Source: Botryllus schlosseri (taxonomy: Eukaryota; Chordata; Ascidiacea; Stolidobranchia; Styelidae). From it: a DNA stretch of 21,233 bases. Under the pieces are notes generated by a model, which was given only the letters and a program-made list of their open reading frames with translations, did no database searches and was not told where the DNA came from. Position numbers and translations under genes: made by a program. The stretch spans positions 5,570 to 26,802 of the forward strand of contig KE606231.1 of assembly GCA_000444245.1 (NCBI GenBank), in the 5' to 3' direction. Of the stretch, positions 9,293-20,154 are shown piece after piece. The first letter of the stretch is position 1. Each line of letters starts with the position of its first letter.

Positions 9293-10241
9293 AGGGTAGA
9301 GGAGGCCATGATGAGACACGGGGCAAGATGAGACATGCAATTTTTTCACATAAAAATTTTCTTATGGACAGATTCCTTTAACTATGTTGTTCCCACAATG
9401 CCATTCTATAGTCCTACCATATTAACAAGGCAAACAGATTTGAGGTTGGGAAGAAAAATGCCAAAAACTATATTTTCATAGCCTATGTCAGTTATGTGAA
9501 TTCATGTTTGTAAGGGCATACCTATCCTAGTACTTGATATTATAAAACAAGAATACTGGAGCTGGTTGAGTGCAATATTAGCAGTGTAATCATGCGCTTA
9601 CCTCTGAAAAGTAACGGACAGAAATGTTTTTATTCGAATTTATATGTTAATTTAGGTGTGGGGGTAAGATGAGACAAAATCATGGGGGTAAGATGAGACA
9701 TGGGTATCAGAGGGCTTTTCTATTGAAGGCCACGGAAGATAAAAAATTTACTGTTGAAGGCACACAAAACATATTATTTATCTAGTAGTTTACCAGATGT
9801 GATATTACAAGACAAAATAATAACGAAACTCTTATTGTTGCTGGATCTGGTTTTCGATGTCACTTATATTTGTATATGATGTACCAATTCTTTTTAAAAA
9901 TGAATTATTTCATGATTATTATATATTATTCACGATGTTGCTGGTTGATTCATCATTTGGGGTGAATTAGTGGTGTAATGAGCATGAATTGCTTGGTGTC
10001 TCATCTTAAACACAGTGTGTCTCATCTTACCCTCACCTGGGGGTAAGTTGAGACATTTGAGCAAGGATTTTCGAAGGCCAAGAAATCCATCAGTATGTTA
10101 TTCAATAGAACTCAAGCCATCGTCATAGAAAGTAGAGATCACAGGCTTTCCATTGGTACCAAAATTAATCCTCAGAAGGCATTATTCTTTGAGTGGCCTT
10201 GAATTATCAGAAAAGTGTCTCATCTTGGCCTCCTCTCCCCT
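9293..10241. mobile_element. Inverted-repeat element carrying TAAGATGAGACA motifs, superfamily unknown
   Basis: The left end (9293-9319, beginning AGGGTAGAGGAGGCC) and the right end read on the opposite strand (10215-10241, beginning AGGGGAGAGGAGGCC) match at 25 of 27 bases. The block AAGATGAGACA, often preceded by GGGGT, recurs inside. Copies or near copies lie near 9309 and 9325 and at 9661-9676 and 9684-9700 on the + strand. Inverted copies lie at about 9997-10008 and 10017-10031, a + strand variant lies at 10039-10055, and the last inverted copy is in the right end. The inner copies form their own inverted pair (about 9655-10036), which suggests nesting or a multi-site end structure. There is no transposase and I see no clear target-site duplication. 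Confidence 0.7.
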
Positions 10242-10315
10242 ATACTATTGGACATGAATGTTTGTGGATATTACCTATACTATATTTCATGGTTGACAAA
10301 TAAAAGAATTCTCTC

Positions 10316-10329
10316 TATATATATATATA
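10316..10329. repeat. (TA)n microsatellite
   Basis: A pure alternating TA run that follows a CTCTCT tract. Confidence 0.85.
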
Positions 10330-10995
10330 CTTGTGCGATTTGCTCAACTCGGGCTTGAACTGATGAATCTGACAACATGAATAATGATTCTTATCATTAT
10401 CAGTGATCCTGAAAGAAATTGTATGCGCTATGAGGCACAATATGTTTTAATGGTCCCCGGGTTATTATAAACCCATGATCATATTCTATGCTGCCATTTT
10501 CTGATCGATTATATGTTGGTCCGTTTGTATAGCTCGGTGTCTATTTTTAACATGGGCTAGATGTTAGCTTGCTACGATATACTACAATATAACATTGCAG
10601 CAAGAATCTTGAAAACCTTAGTGTTGGCCTGGCTAGACAATATTCCACTTGATAGGATAGGCCTACACCTATTGAAACTTCGGCATATCTTACCATCGAC
10701 TGAAATACTATTTAGTACTATACTTGTATAGGCTACTATTACTGTCATGATATAATTCATTGTTAATTGGTGTGAAAAGATTGAAAAAGGACTAATATTA
10801 TAGGAAATGACATTAGTATAATTACGTCAGGATCAAATAAAGTCTCATCAGTCAGTTAATGAGTTCCAGAAATTACCAATCTCCTCATTTTGCTCTGGAG
10901 TGTTTTGGTCAATTCTTTGTGGTCAGTGAAGTGACAAATGATCAAGAGATAACATGAACAAATCATACAATTCCTTTGTCAAAACCAATGCACTG

Positions 10996-11010
10996 TATAT
11001 ATATATATAT
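10996..11010. repeat. (TA)n microsatellite
   Basis: A pure alternating TA run about 170 bases upstream of the EPG5 start codon. Confidence 0.85.
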
Positions 11011-11071
11011 TTGTTTCTTAGTAGTCATACCGGTATGAATTTGAGGAATGGCTTCTTCCATAACCAGGCGT

Positions 11072-11079
11072 TATAAAAT
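11072..11079 (+). promoter_or_regulatory. Possible TATA box of EPG5
   Basis: TATAAAAT fits the TATA consensus and lies about 105 bases upstream of the start codon. It would place transcription start near 11,100 and give a leader of roughly 75 bases. Housekeeping genes often lack a TATA box and the region is AT-rich, so this may be chance. Confidence 0.3.
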
Positions 11080-11176
11080 AAAAGGCAGTAGGCTATACAT
11101 GACGAACTACCTCACCTAACCAGCCACATCTAAGCTAATGTGAAAAGTGCATTGAAGGAAAATTCTTTTTTGGATA

Positions 11177-14100
11177 ATGGAGGAGCCGGAACTCAACTTC
11201 AGCGACGTTGAATATGAAGAAGAACCCGATATTGTTGGGAACATTTTGCTTCCCTATCAGGGAGAAGACTGGGAATTCGCGAATGAAAACCAACAGTCTG
11301 GGAGATATCTCGACTCCATCAATGTCAGCCGTGAAGATCAAGTACCATTTAACCTGCGTGAGCTTGGGTCATTTTACTACAACCCTCTTCTAGAAAGAAG
11401 TGAACTGTACGCCGATCAGTTCATTGAAAACTCTGATAACGTGGATTTGATCTTTGAGCGTCTGCTCAAAGTCTTGGAGAAAGCATCAGAGACTGTAATC
11501 AAACTAGGGATTGATATAGAGGAAAAAAGCCGTGTGATTCATGGTCTGTGTCAAAAAGTGTTTGATACGAAACCCGAACAGATCAAAGCAGAAGGGTACT
11601 GTCAGGATCAATACAAAGTTTCCACTGTACATCGATACAATACTTGTAGTTTCAATGAGCAGATTGCGTCGGATCTGAAGTTTGCTCTCGTTGACAACCA
11701 ACGTTTGGCCACTGAAGATGGCACTCTGGCATTATACACGAAAACTTTAGCACAACTCCAATGTGTGCAGTTCTTATGCAATGTTTCTGCCAACGCCGAG
11801 TATCATATGAGAAAACAGGCTCAGAATTCTGATACCGTCAAGTCCAGCATACTTGTTAAATTAGCCGACGAGTCCATTGACGTCGTCCGGCAGTGCATCA
11901 ACACCATTTTCAAGTTTATCAGGAAAGACGATGATGGAAATGAGCCGTTTTTGGATTATCTAAAAACTTGGGGTAACCAGTTGGTGTGTCTACTTTACAA
12001 ACTTACAAAAGAAAGTGGCTATCAGCATCTGGCTGGCGAGGAACAATTCATAGTAAATCATGTCATCCGGTCACCCCCCAACATGCAGTCATGGGCATCT
12101 TGCCTTGTCCAAATCACGTTTCCAGAATCCCTACAAGATTGGCGTGATCAAAAATTCTTCATAGATCACATCATATACCTTCTCCTCCTGATTTTACGTG
12201 CTCCCAAAGGACGTGGAAAGTTTTTACGGGAGTCCAAATCGCTTGGTAAAATCAAGAGCGTCAATGACGAGAGCAATGACTGGATATTTGTGGAGGATTC
12301 CGGTGAATATCTCAAAGGCGTCGGAAGCCAGTGGCACGTTTTACCTCGAGAAAGTGACATGGTGTCATTATACCAACAAGTACCGTTTGAAAGAATGTTG
12401 TCGGAGATATTAAGCCTGGAAATGAACGATCAAGGATGCTATACCTTCAAAGAAAAGGATGTTAATAGCAATAAGTTCTTGTATGTGATCGCGTGTTGCG
12501 ATGTCATGTGTGATATCCTCGGAGAAGGCTTGGCGACTCTTGGAACTCCCAAGTACAAGCAGCTAGTTCGTAGAATCGGACAGACATTGAGAAACATTGT
12601 GATATTAATTGCGGAGTATTGGAATTTTTACCAGTTGAAAGTCGTAAACTGCCCGCAGCCACACTCCCATGAGCGACTGCAAACAGAATTTGATGAATTC
12701 GTCAAGCGTTGTGTGGAGAGACTTCTGTCCGTCGCTCAACTTGGAGTTTATCAATTTCTTGCCGATCTGCCGTTCAAAGATGTGTCGATCAAGGCTGCCG
12801 AAACGATTTATGTCTTGATGAACGTTCCGGCGGGTTCACGAGTTGAAGTCGATCACTTGGTAACTACCCAATACTCACGACAGGAATGGACCGATTTTGT
12901 TCAAGATTCAGACACTAAGTTGGCGTTCGAAGATCACCTTTCGTCAATGCCGGAAAATGAAATAGTGTATTTGTTAACAACATTTTGCAATCTGGCATGC
13001 TCGCAGCCAAATACCGAGCATCACCTTGTTAACATAATTGCCACCGATCTGTATACAATATCGTTTGTGTACGCATCGACGCGGGATACTCGTTGCAAAA
13101 TGGGCAGAGAATTGCTGTACAGTTTGGCTGTTTCACATCCCTTTGTGATATCGACGATATTGCACCATGTTAACATTCACAGCGAGGAAATGTCACTGCA
13201 AGCGTTCTACGCTGTCTCTGATTTACCTTATAATCAATGGGTGCCTGTCAAGGAAGATTTGGAAATGTTGCGGCTATGGATGCTCGACAACACAACACCA
13301 CCTGTTTTCGGTAAATTGGTTCCGATCATACTGAAAAGTTTGAATTACGGTAAAACTGATGATGGATTTTTGTTTCTCCCTCACAAATTACACTGCGACA
13401 TTGCAATGGTACTGCTGGAGATTAGGACATTGCACGAATTTGATACAAAGGAAAGTGGGGTTGTCTTGAAAGGTATTGATAAAGTGTCTCGTATCGCTCA
13501 CGCAGTGCGTACATCTCTGACAATTGATAACAGCATCCAAAGTTGGATTTGGGATGTTCTATTGAGATTAAAACTCAATCGTGACCATTTGAAATGCTCA
13601 GAGACATTTGAATATCTTGACAAGCCAGCCCCATTGATTGACTGTAACGATGTTGTGATATTGCCAAAGTCGATATCCGATCAAAACCCCGAAGCTTGCT
13701 ACATTGCCATAATGATGACTAACGTTGGTCACAGTCTCAATGTCTTTCTCCAACATGGAATTCCGTTGCTAAAGGTATTAGCTGGAAGTGCTTACAAAGA
13801 CGCATCCATATGTTGCTTAGCAACCATTGTCAAAATGTTTTTGAATGGGAATATTGATCTCTCCATCAATACTGCATTTATTGATGCCCTCCAATTATGT
13901 TTGGCTTCTGAAGAAAGTGTCATAGGGAATATTGCAAGCAAAATTGTACAATCCGAACTCGTGGTACCGCAGCACTTGCAACTGTTGATGGGTCTCATTG
14001 CAGAAAACTTACACGGGCAAAACAACGAGCACGTGCTGAGTTATTGGCTGAAACTAATCTTGAATATTCCATCGTGGTGGGAAGGAACTAATATGATGAT

Positions 14101-17100
14101 AATGCTGGATTTCCTCTTGAAGTGCGCGTTCACATCCTCTCTCGAATGTAATTATGTGCTACAAGAGATAATCAATTCCAAACAGCTTGATCTAATCCAG
14201 GCTCAGAAGAATAGATCATCTCCAAAGCATCAAAATCGCTCCGTCATCTCCTCGATTCTGACTTACGTCGGTGCTGAAAATTCGAGTGGCATCTTATCGT
14301 TTCTTCCCAATCTGCCTTCAAGTTTCCTGTATCTAAGTTACTATGTTCTGTGTGCTGAAGAACGATACGAAAATGAAATGCATCTTTGGACATCTATTAT
14401 AACACTTGTGAATACAAATTCAGTGCAGTCGTCCGTGAAGAAAGCGGTACTGTCTTTGAATCTCGGCATCAAGCCAGCGACTTTACCGCTCACGATATAC
14501 CGTTGGATTCATTTAATATTACTGGCTCCTGATGACCATGCAATTTTACCGGTACTATGTCAAAAGTTTTTTCAGAGATATATATTTATTAATCAAAGCA
14601 CCGGGTCAAGTTCGGGGGTGAGATTTTTCACTTCTCCCCAAGATTCTGATCTTCTTCGCAAATTGAAATCAAAGTTTTCTTCTTTAAGCACGGGTGCAAT
14701 CAACAAGAGTGAATTTTGTGTTGAGAAGAAATTGGAAGATTTGTATAGAACTTTCGAACTCTGGCTGGATGAAGATAAACTTCACGACTGTAATTTGTAT
14801 TTGCCGTCACTTCCATCTCATTACCGATCTGATCTGCTTGCTGCCGTCCGTACTCGCAGTCAATCTCTGTGGTTGCAATTTGTCAATTTCGACACCATCA
14901 CCAATGAAATCCAACGCCTGTTTAAGTATGCAGTCGACACACTCTCTGAAAAGCAGAAAGGCATGCCATCATCGTTACCGTCGTCCAGCCAGGCCGGAAA
15001 TAATTCAAAAATAAATCATATTCTGAAGCAATTTGAGCCCCCTATCATTCTCGATCAGTCTTCTACCGGATTCAGCTTTCCAATTCTTGTAGACCAGTTG
15101 ACTTCATCTCAGCCAGAAGCTCTATGCGACAGTATCAAAAGCGACATTAAGAGCTCGCTCACACACGCTCGGTATTTTACTGATTCTAAAACCAAACTCG
15201 ACGTGTTAGACCATGATTACATTGAGATGCTGCCGGATCTGTACAGCAACGAAGAGCAGAGAAGGTTGATAAAGATTGAATGCCAGTCTGCGTTTTCTCC
15301 TACGCACTCGTGTGCCGGTCCTTCGCAAGTGCAGCTTCGTTTTCAGGAGAAGACTCTCAATGAAGTTGCGTCGGAGCGCTTGAAAAACAACCGTGTCAAG
15401 TATCGCGACTGTGTCACGACTATATCCAGCGAAGCGTCTTCTGAAGATTTCGGATTTTCGGCGGTTCATTTATTGACAGTAGCGCAGGCTTTGGTTGAAA
15501 AATTGAAAAATCAAATGCAGTCCGATGAGGAGCGACACAAACTGATGAGATGCGGGGCGAATTTGTTCTTTGAACTAGCCGATTTAAACTCTGACGAACG
15601 GTGGACATATCCGCCCACAAGACACTTGCTTTTAACCTCAATCGACCTGTTGGGACAAAATTTCATTTTCGGTCAGCCAGATCAGGCGGTTCCGTTACTG
15701 GAGCAAATGCTGAAAAGACCTGAAATGGCTGCTGTTCTGTCCTCTCACTTTTCACCCGGTAGCTCATGCCGGAATGTAATCGGCGGTAGCGGCTTGCATA
15801 ACGAATTTGACACTGCAATTTTTGCGCAAATGTACCGACGAATTGTTGAGGCGTCCGCTAAAGGTGAAAACTGTGATGTTTTGTTTGTGTTGATCACGAA
15901 ATTTGATCTTGAAAGTTGGTGTACGGATTACAACCCTCCGAATTCAGAACGTGTTTCATTGCTGGAATCCATTATTAATGGATTGAAATTCCAATTTGTT
16001 TCAACTCCAGCTGTCACGCAAAGAGCGAGTCTCACCAAATCATTCTCGATGCAATTATCAACTTCTGCCATCCAAGAAGTTTTCATCACTCATCTCAGCA
16101 TATTAGTGAAGCATTCCACTGACAAAGTGTTCTTTGAATGCGTTCGTTTGTTGCTCAACGCGAGCAAGGAAAAGAAGATTGATCCAAAGGCCTGGAATGC
16201 CGTTATTGACCCTGATATCCTTACTCTCACCACGATATCGGGACCGGTGCAGATTTCTTACGAATGTGTCGATATGTGTGTGAAACATATTGCAGTGTTT
16301 TTCTCTGACGAGCGTAAAAACACTCAAGTCAGTCTGTTTGGCTCGTGGCAGCAATACATCTCGTCCTTGGCAACGCTGATGCGCAATTTGATTATCTTCG
16401 AGATTGGGTTCAATGATAAAATGAGAAGCGCAGGTCACACACAGTGCATGGCTAATCATGTACTAATCAATGACCGAATCCTACCGCTATTTTCCCCCTG
16501 GATTTCTGTGATGCAGTATGATGGATGTGATAATTTCTGTATACCGTGGTTATCAGAAGAACAAAATTTTGCGACACCCATCCTTAATGCCATCACGTCG
16601 TTGTTGAATGAGATATGGGCCATGAACATGTGGGACATTCCGCAATGTGTCTCCACTCTTTGGTCATTCTATTTGGAGAACACTCTTGTAAATAGCGATG
16701 AAATCGTACCAGAATACATTGTTAGTTGTTATCAATCGATAATTGGCGACATCCCATGGGACAGTTTTATTCCGAATTTGGCAGATCTCGACAAAATGGT
16801 GCAACTTTGTCACACCAACGCGGGTTGTGTAATGCATTATCTTTGCCATATGTTACCGATGATCAATTGGGTTGGTATTATCGAAATGTCCAAGACCAAA
16901 GACGGGGATGCACCATGGGTGGAACACACTGGCGAGCTTCTCAGCTACTTTTTGCAGATTTTACTGTTTCTGTGTTCTGACGAAACACGGTTGAATCCGT
17001 ACCATGATCTGAAAAGTTTGATGTCATCAGCTGCAGACTTTCCCTGGCATTTGATTGGATATGAGGAATTTGAGTTACTGGCTAATATCACTACTGACCG

Positions 17101-18486
17101 ATACCATGCCAGATGTTGTGTCTGGATTCCATCCGATACTCGGCTGCAATCTCCTAGTTTTTCAGTTTACAAATTAGTCAAAGTGCCTCAGGAATTCCTC
17201 TTTTTGACTCATTTGACTTATCTTTGTGGAAAAGCTTTCAAGATAACCAAATTATAATGCAGACAATTTGGATGAAAAGACAGTCCTTCGTACGCTGCCT
17301 GGGAACTATGATAAGGAATGCTTCAAAAAGTCTGACACAGTCCGATATGACATTGCTAGAAGATGTAACGGCAGTCTTGGTGGAGCAGTTGTTGAAAAGT
17401 ATTTTGCTGATTGTGAAGTATGACACCACAGCGATCGAGACATCACTGATGGACTTGTACTCAGAATTATGGAAGATTTTTTCAAAATTCAGGCCAAACC
17501 TTCAAGATATTGTTGTTACAGTTGTGATAAAATTTCTTGATTGTCTCATTTTAGACTCTGGCAAGCCAGGAAGTTCTGACACTTGCGATCGAAATGCCTT
17601 TGTGCATCTGGTACTGATGTGCAATTTATCAGCATGTTTCCATGTTATTTCTGACGGCCGAGTTTTATCAACAGTTTCTGAACATTCGTTCACCAACTGC
17701 ATCAAATATACCGAATCGGTTTCAAATTTTGCTGGAAGAGTTACTGAAAATACTGATCTAACTCTGTGGACATCGTTGCGGCATACATTGCTGGAATATG
17801 GTAGATTTCCGCAAGCTTCTTTTCTTGAGAGCTGCTTGTCAAATTGTTGCGGGTTTTCGCTGTTGGCGTCGGCTCAAAATCTTTTCGATAGCACTCAAAA
17901 TGGTAATGCAAAGGAAAAGATTTCATTGCAAGGTCTGGGACACTTGATGGTGGGGTGGGTCTCGAAATTGAATCCAAAACACGAATACGAAAGCAAAATT
18001 ATGCTGTTCCTTGCTTACCTCTTCAAGATATATCATCAGATAGAGAAGGACATTTTGCACACAAACGAACAATCAAATAATCACTTTGTCGCTGAGAATC
18101 TCGGCACCTTGATCCCGGTATTCGAGCAATGGAGCGTTGATCGGGTTAAATCGGGAATATTGGGATCTCTCGGTATTGGAAGAGCGTCACAATTATCAAT
18201 GGGTTTCCGTTTGTCGATACGCATTCTCACACATTTCATTCTAAATTCTGTGTGCAGTATCCAGCCCAGTAATGAGGAGATGTCCAAGAAACTACACATA
18301 AGTCTCGCTAACCTCAAGAAATTGCCGTCCATGAACCAAATATACCGCGCCGAAGGACAACACATCGAGGGCATGTTGGAAATGATTCAATCGCCTGCTG
18401 AAGGAGATCTTTACATGTCATTGTTTGATAAATTATACTCATCCTATTTTTCAAATCAGCATCATTTGTTGACAATGTTGCAATAA
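11177..18486 (+). CDS. EPG5: EPG5, ectopic P-granules autophagy protein 5 homolog
   Basis: EPG5 is a very large, mostly alpha-helical Rab7 effector. On late endosomes and lysosomes it binds LC3 on autophagosomes and promotes SNARE-driven fusion. Identity rests on collinear blocks recalled from human EPG5: two tandem LIR motifs at W369-V372 and W386-L389, a GHSLNVFLQHGIPLL block, the block starting YRW at residue 1108, LYLPSLPSHY, YPPTRHLLLTSIDLLGQ around 1479, FVLITKFDLESW, and near the C-terminus SGILGSLGIGR (from 18151). The start is the first ATG after an in-frame stop at 11153-11155. Bases 11177-17257 form one open frame of 2026 codons. The rest is in a different + frame to the stop at 18484-18486, so an 80-base intron or a one-base assembly slip must lie near 17.2 kb. 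The protein would be about 2409 or 2436 residues, against about 2579 in human. Most of the shortfall is the disordered human N-terminus. It is nearly intron-free, unlike the many-exon vertebrate gene. Confidence 0.93.
17183..17262 (+). other. EPG5 frame switch: candidate 80-base intron or assembly slip
   Basis: EPG5 homology continues across this point, but the coding frame changes. A GT at 17183 and an AG at 17261-17262 would bound an 80-base intron in phase 0, and removing it joins the two frames exactly (LVK to TIWMK). The acceptor ends ATAATGCAG and a pyrimidine-rich stretch lies upstream, but the donor GTGCCT is poor. GTCAAA at 17177 gives an 86-base alternative in the same phase. The other reading is that one base is missing, for example in the T run at 17200-17205, which would keep about 27 more residues. 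The human protein has roughly 20 residues here that an intron model would drop. Confidence 0.55.
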
Positions 18487-18528
18487 TGCCACATTGTCCT
18501 TGGTCATTTCATTTTCATTTGACGTGTG

Positions 18529-18548
18529 ATATATATATATATATATAT
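18529..18548. repeat. (AT)10 microsatellite in EPG5 3' UTR
   Basis: Ten uninterrupted AT units begin 43 bases after the EPG5 stop codon, probably inside the transcript. Confidence 0.9.
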
Positions 18549-18961
18549 GAGAGGCATATTTTATGTTGTGAATTTGTGTGTTTTAGTTTTACACTTGTGC
18601 TGTCTGCTTCACTGATATAGTCAATATTTAGTTATAGCATATTGTGGTCGTAATGTCCAATCCTTTTTCGATGTGGTAATTGCAAGCATTGATATTTTGT
18701 GGTAATCAGCAATCATAAATGCTGAAAAGAATCTTGACTGACTTAAGTCAAATGCGTTTCTTTTAGCATCGTTTCCATAGTCTTTGCTATCATCAATTTG
18801 GAGTGTGTAAAACTGAAAGCTTGATTAGTTTGGGCTGTATACCTAATGGTCACACAATGACTTTTTTGGTGCTAGCCTTGCAATGCCATAATGAGAATTA
18901 TTGTAACCTTGCTGATCTGTGATGAGAGATCATTTGGCATGGAAGATATTAGTAATACTGT

Positions 18962-18967
18962 AATAAA
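18962..18967 (+). terminator. Probable EPG5 polyadenylation signal
   Basis: A canonical AATAAA lies 476 bases after the EPG5 stop codon and is the only one between EPG5 and STUB1 that I could find. Its position fits an EPG5 transcript that ends before STUB1 begins. Confidence 0.5.
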
Positions 18968-19206
18968 ATGAAAATTTGAGTGATGCGCTACCGAATTCAT
19001 TGCATTTTAATGCAGCTGTCATTGTTTTCATGCATATTTATGTTGAAGTCACCAATAATAATCGATCGTCGTAATATTATCAGTATTGATTATATTGCAA
19101 CATGTCTGTATCGTTTTGATCAGCTGAGAGTTGTCCGCATGATCGTTATTGTACTTGCTATTAAGATCGATATTTTTTTCCTGTGGTAAACGATGTTGTG
19201 GACACC

Positions 19207-19234
19207 TATATAATTTTGTGTTGTTCTCATTCAG
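19207..19234 (+). promoter_or_regulatory. STUB1 leader: TATA-like box and 3' splice-site-like sequence
   Basis: TATATAA at 19207-19213 is followed by the pyrimidine-rich TTGTTCTCATTCAG ending at 19234, 16 bases before the STUB1 ATG. The latter is a good 3' splice acceptor. It could end a 5' UTR intron or accept a trans-spliced leader, as happens in some tunicates and other invertebrates. If instead the TATA box is used, transcription would begin at about 19,237 and give a very short leader. The sequence alone cannot choose between these. Confidence 0.35.
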
Positions 19235-19250
19235 ATATTGCTAATTCATT

Positions 19251-20060
19251 ATGGCGGCGTTACAATTCAAGTTGGAGGGGAATCGTATGTTTTCGCAAAA
19301 AAAGTACGAGGAAGCCATCAAGCTTTATACAAAAGCGATCAGCAAAAACTCGAACAATGCCGTATTTTTCACTAATCGGGCGCTGTGTCAAATCAAACTG
19401 GGACAGTGGCAGAAAACAATCGACGATTGTAAAACTGCGCTCGAGCATGATTCGCAGTCAGTGAAAGGACTTTTTTTTATGGGTCACGCATACTCGGAGA
19501 TGGGAAACTACGATGAAGCGATAAGCCATCTTCACAAAGCCAACAGCCTTGCGAAGCAACAAAAACTGAATTTCGGCGACGATATCACAGCAACGCTGAG
19601 AATTACGAAGAAAAAACGTTGGGACAAGTTAGAAAAGGAAAGAATCGCAAAAGAGACTGAATTAGAGTCGTACTTAGATCAATTAATGAAAAAAGACAAA
19701 GAGAGACAGCTGCAAGGCGCTATAGGCGATGACGATCGTGACCGGATCAATCGTAAATTCGAAGAACGCAGGAACGAGCTTCAACATATCTTCGCCGAAA
19801 TCGACGATCGCAGAAAAACGAGACAGGTGCCGGATTACCTGTGCGGAAAGATCAGCTTTGAGATCATGAAAGATCCCGTGATCACGCCCAGCGGAATTAC
19901 TTACGACCGAAAGGATATCGAAGAGCATTTGCAGAGAGTCGGCCATTTCGATCCCGTCACCAGGCAGAAACTGACGGCCGACGATTTGATTCCGAACCTT
20001 GCCATTAGCGAAGTTATTGATAATTTTATGGAGGAAAATGGCTGGGCTATTGATTACTGA
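19251..20060 (+). CDS. STUB1: STUB1/CHIP, chaperone-linked E3 ubiquitin ligase
   Basis: CHIP binds the C-terminal EEVD tails of Hsp70 and Hsp90 through its TPR domain and ubiquitinates their clients through a U-box, steering misfolded proteins to the proteasome. The 269-residue product has three TPR units (about residues 3-104), a charged helical and coiled-coil linker (about 120-190), and a U-box (about 194-267). All five carboxylate-clamp residues known in human CHIP are present here as K7, N11, N42, K49 and K72. The block LNFGDDI and the U-box segment [20 protein letters not shown] match human exactly. H226 and P235 correspond to human H260 and P269, which are important for structure and E2 contact. 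The whole frame lies in one exon; the human gene has several. It is 34 residues shorter than human, with 23 of these from the disordered N-terminus and the rest from the linker. The ATG is the natural start just before TPR1. It is an intact, probably functional gene. Confidence 0.97.
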   Translation: MAALQFKLEGNRMFSQKKYEEAIKLYTKAISKNSNNAVFFTNRALCQIKLGQWQKTIDDCKTALEHDSQSVKGLFFMGHAYSEMGNYDEAISHLHKANSLAKQQKLNFGDDITATLRITKKKRWDKLEKERIAKETELESYLDQLMKKDKERQLQGAIGDDDRDRINRKFEERRNELQHIFAEIDDRRKTRQVPDYLCGKISFEIMKDPVITPSGITYDRKDIEEHLQRVGHFDPVTRQKLTADDLIPNLAISEVIDNFMEENGWAIDY

Positions 20061-20154
20061 GATGTCGCGGGAAGATATGGATCAGGTATACCTAATACTG
20101 TACTTTATATATCATTCTGTCTGGATTAGAATGTATTTTTTTGGTTAGTTACGC
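20061..20154 (+). other. STUB1 proximal 3' UTR
   Basis: A short stretch between the STUB1 stop codon and the hAT-like element. No polyadenylation signal is seen here, so the STUB1 transcript may run into or through the element. Confidence 0.4.

Larger units (their letters stand above)
10242..11070. other. Upstream region of EPG5, no gene
   Basis: No coding signal is visible. Besides AT runs at 10316-10329 and 10996-11010, there is an 8-base hairpin (ATAATGAT/ATCATTAT, loop TCTT) at 10381-10400. Distal promoter elements of EPG5 may lie here but cannot be identified by eye. Confidence 0.5.
18487..19250. other. EPG5 3' UTR and EPG5-STUB1 intergenic spacer
   Basis: No gene is supported. The first 480 bases are probably the EPG5 3' untranslated region, ending after the AATAAA at 18962. 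The remainder should hold the STUB1 promoter and leader. A 69-codon frame at 18980-19189 has no recognisable content. Confidence 0.55.

Noticed and set aside
10469-10484. AAACCCATGATCAT here and again at the right edge of the window
   Set aside because: A 14-base match without extended similarity on either side, most likely coincidence in AT-rich DNA.
11177-18486. EPG5 as a dead pseudogene because of the frame switch
   Set aside because: There is only one frame change in 7.3 kb and conserved blocks lie on both sides, including the C-terminus. A short intron or an assembly error explains it better.
18486-19251. EPG5 and STUB1 as a polycistronic operon
   Set aside because: The spacer of over 700 bases contains a polyadenylation signal and possible start signals, far longer than known tunicate or nematode operon gaps.
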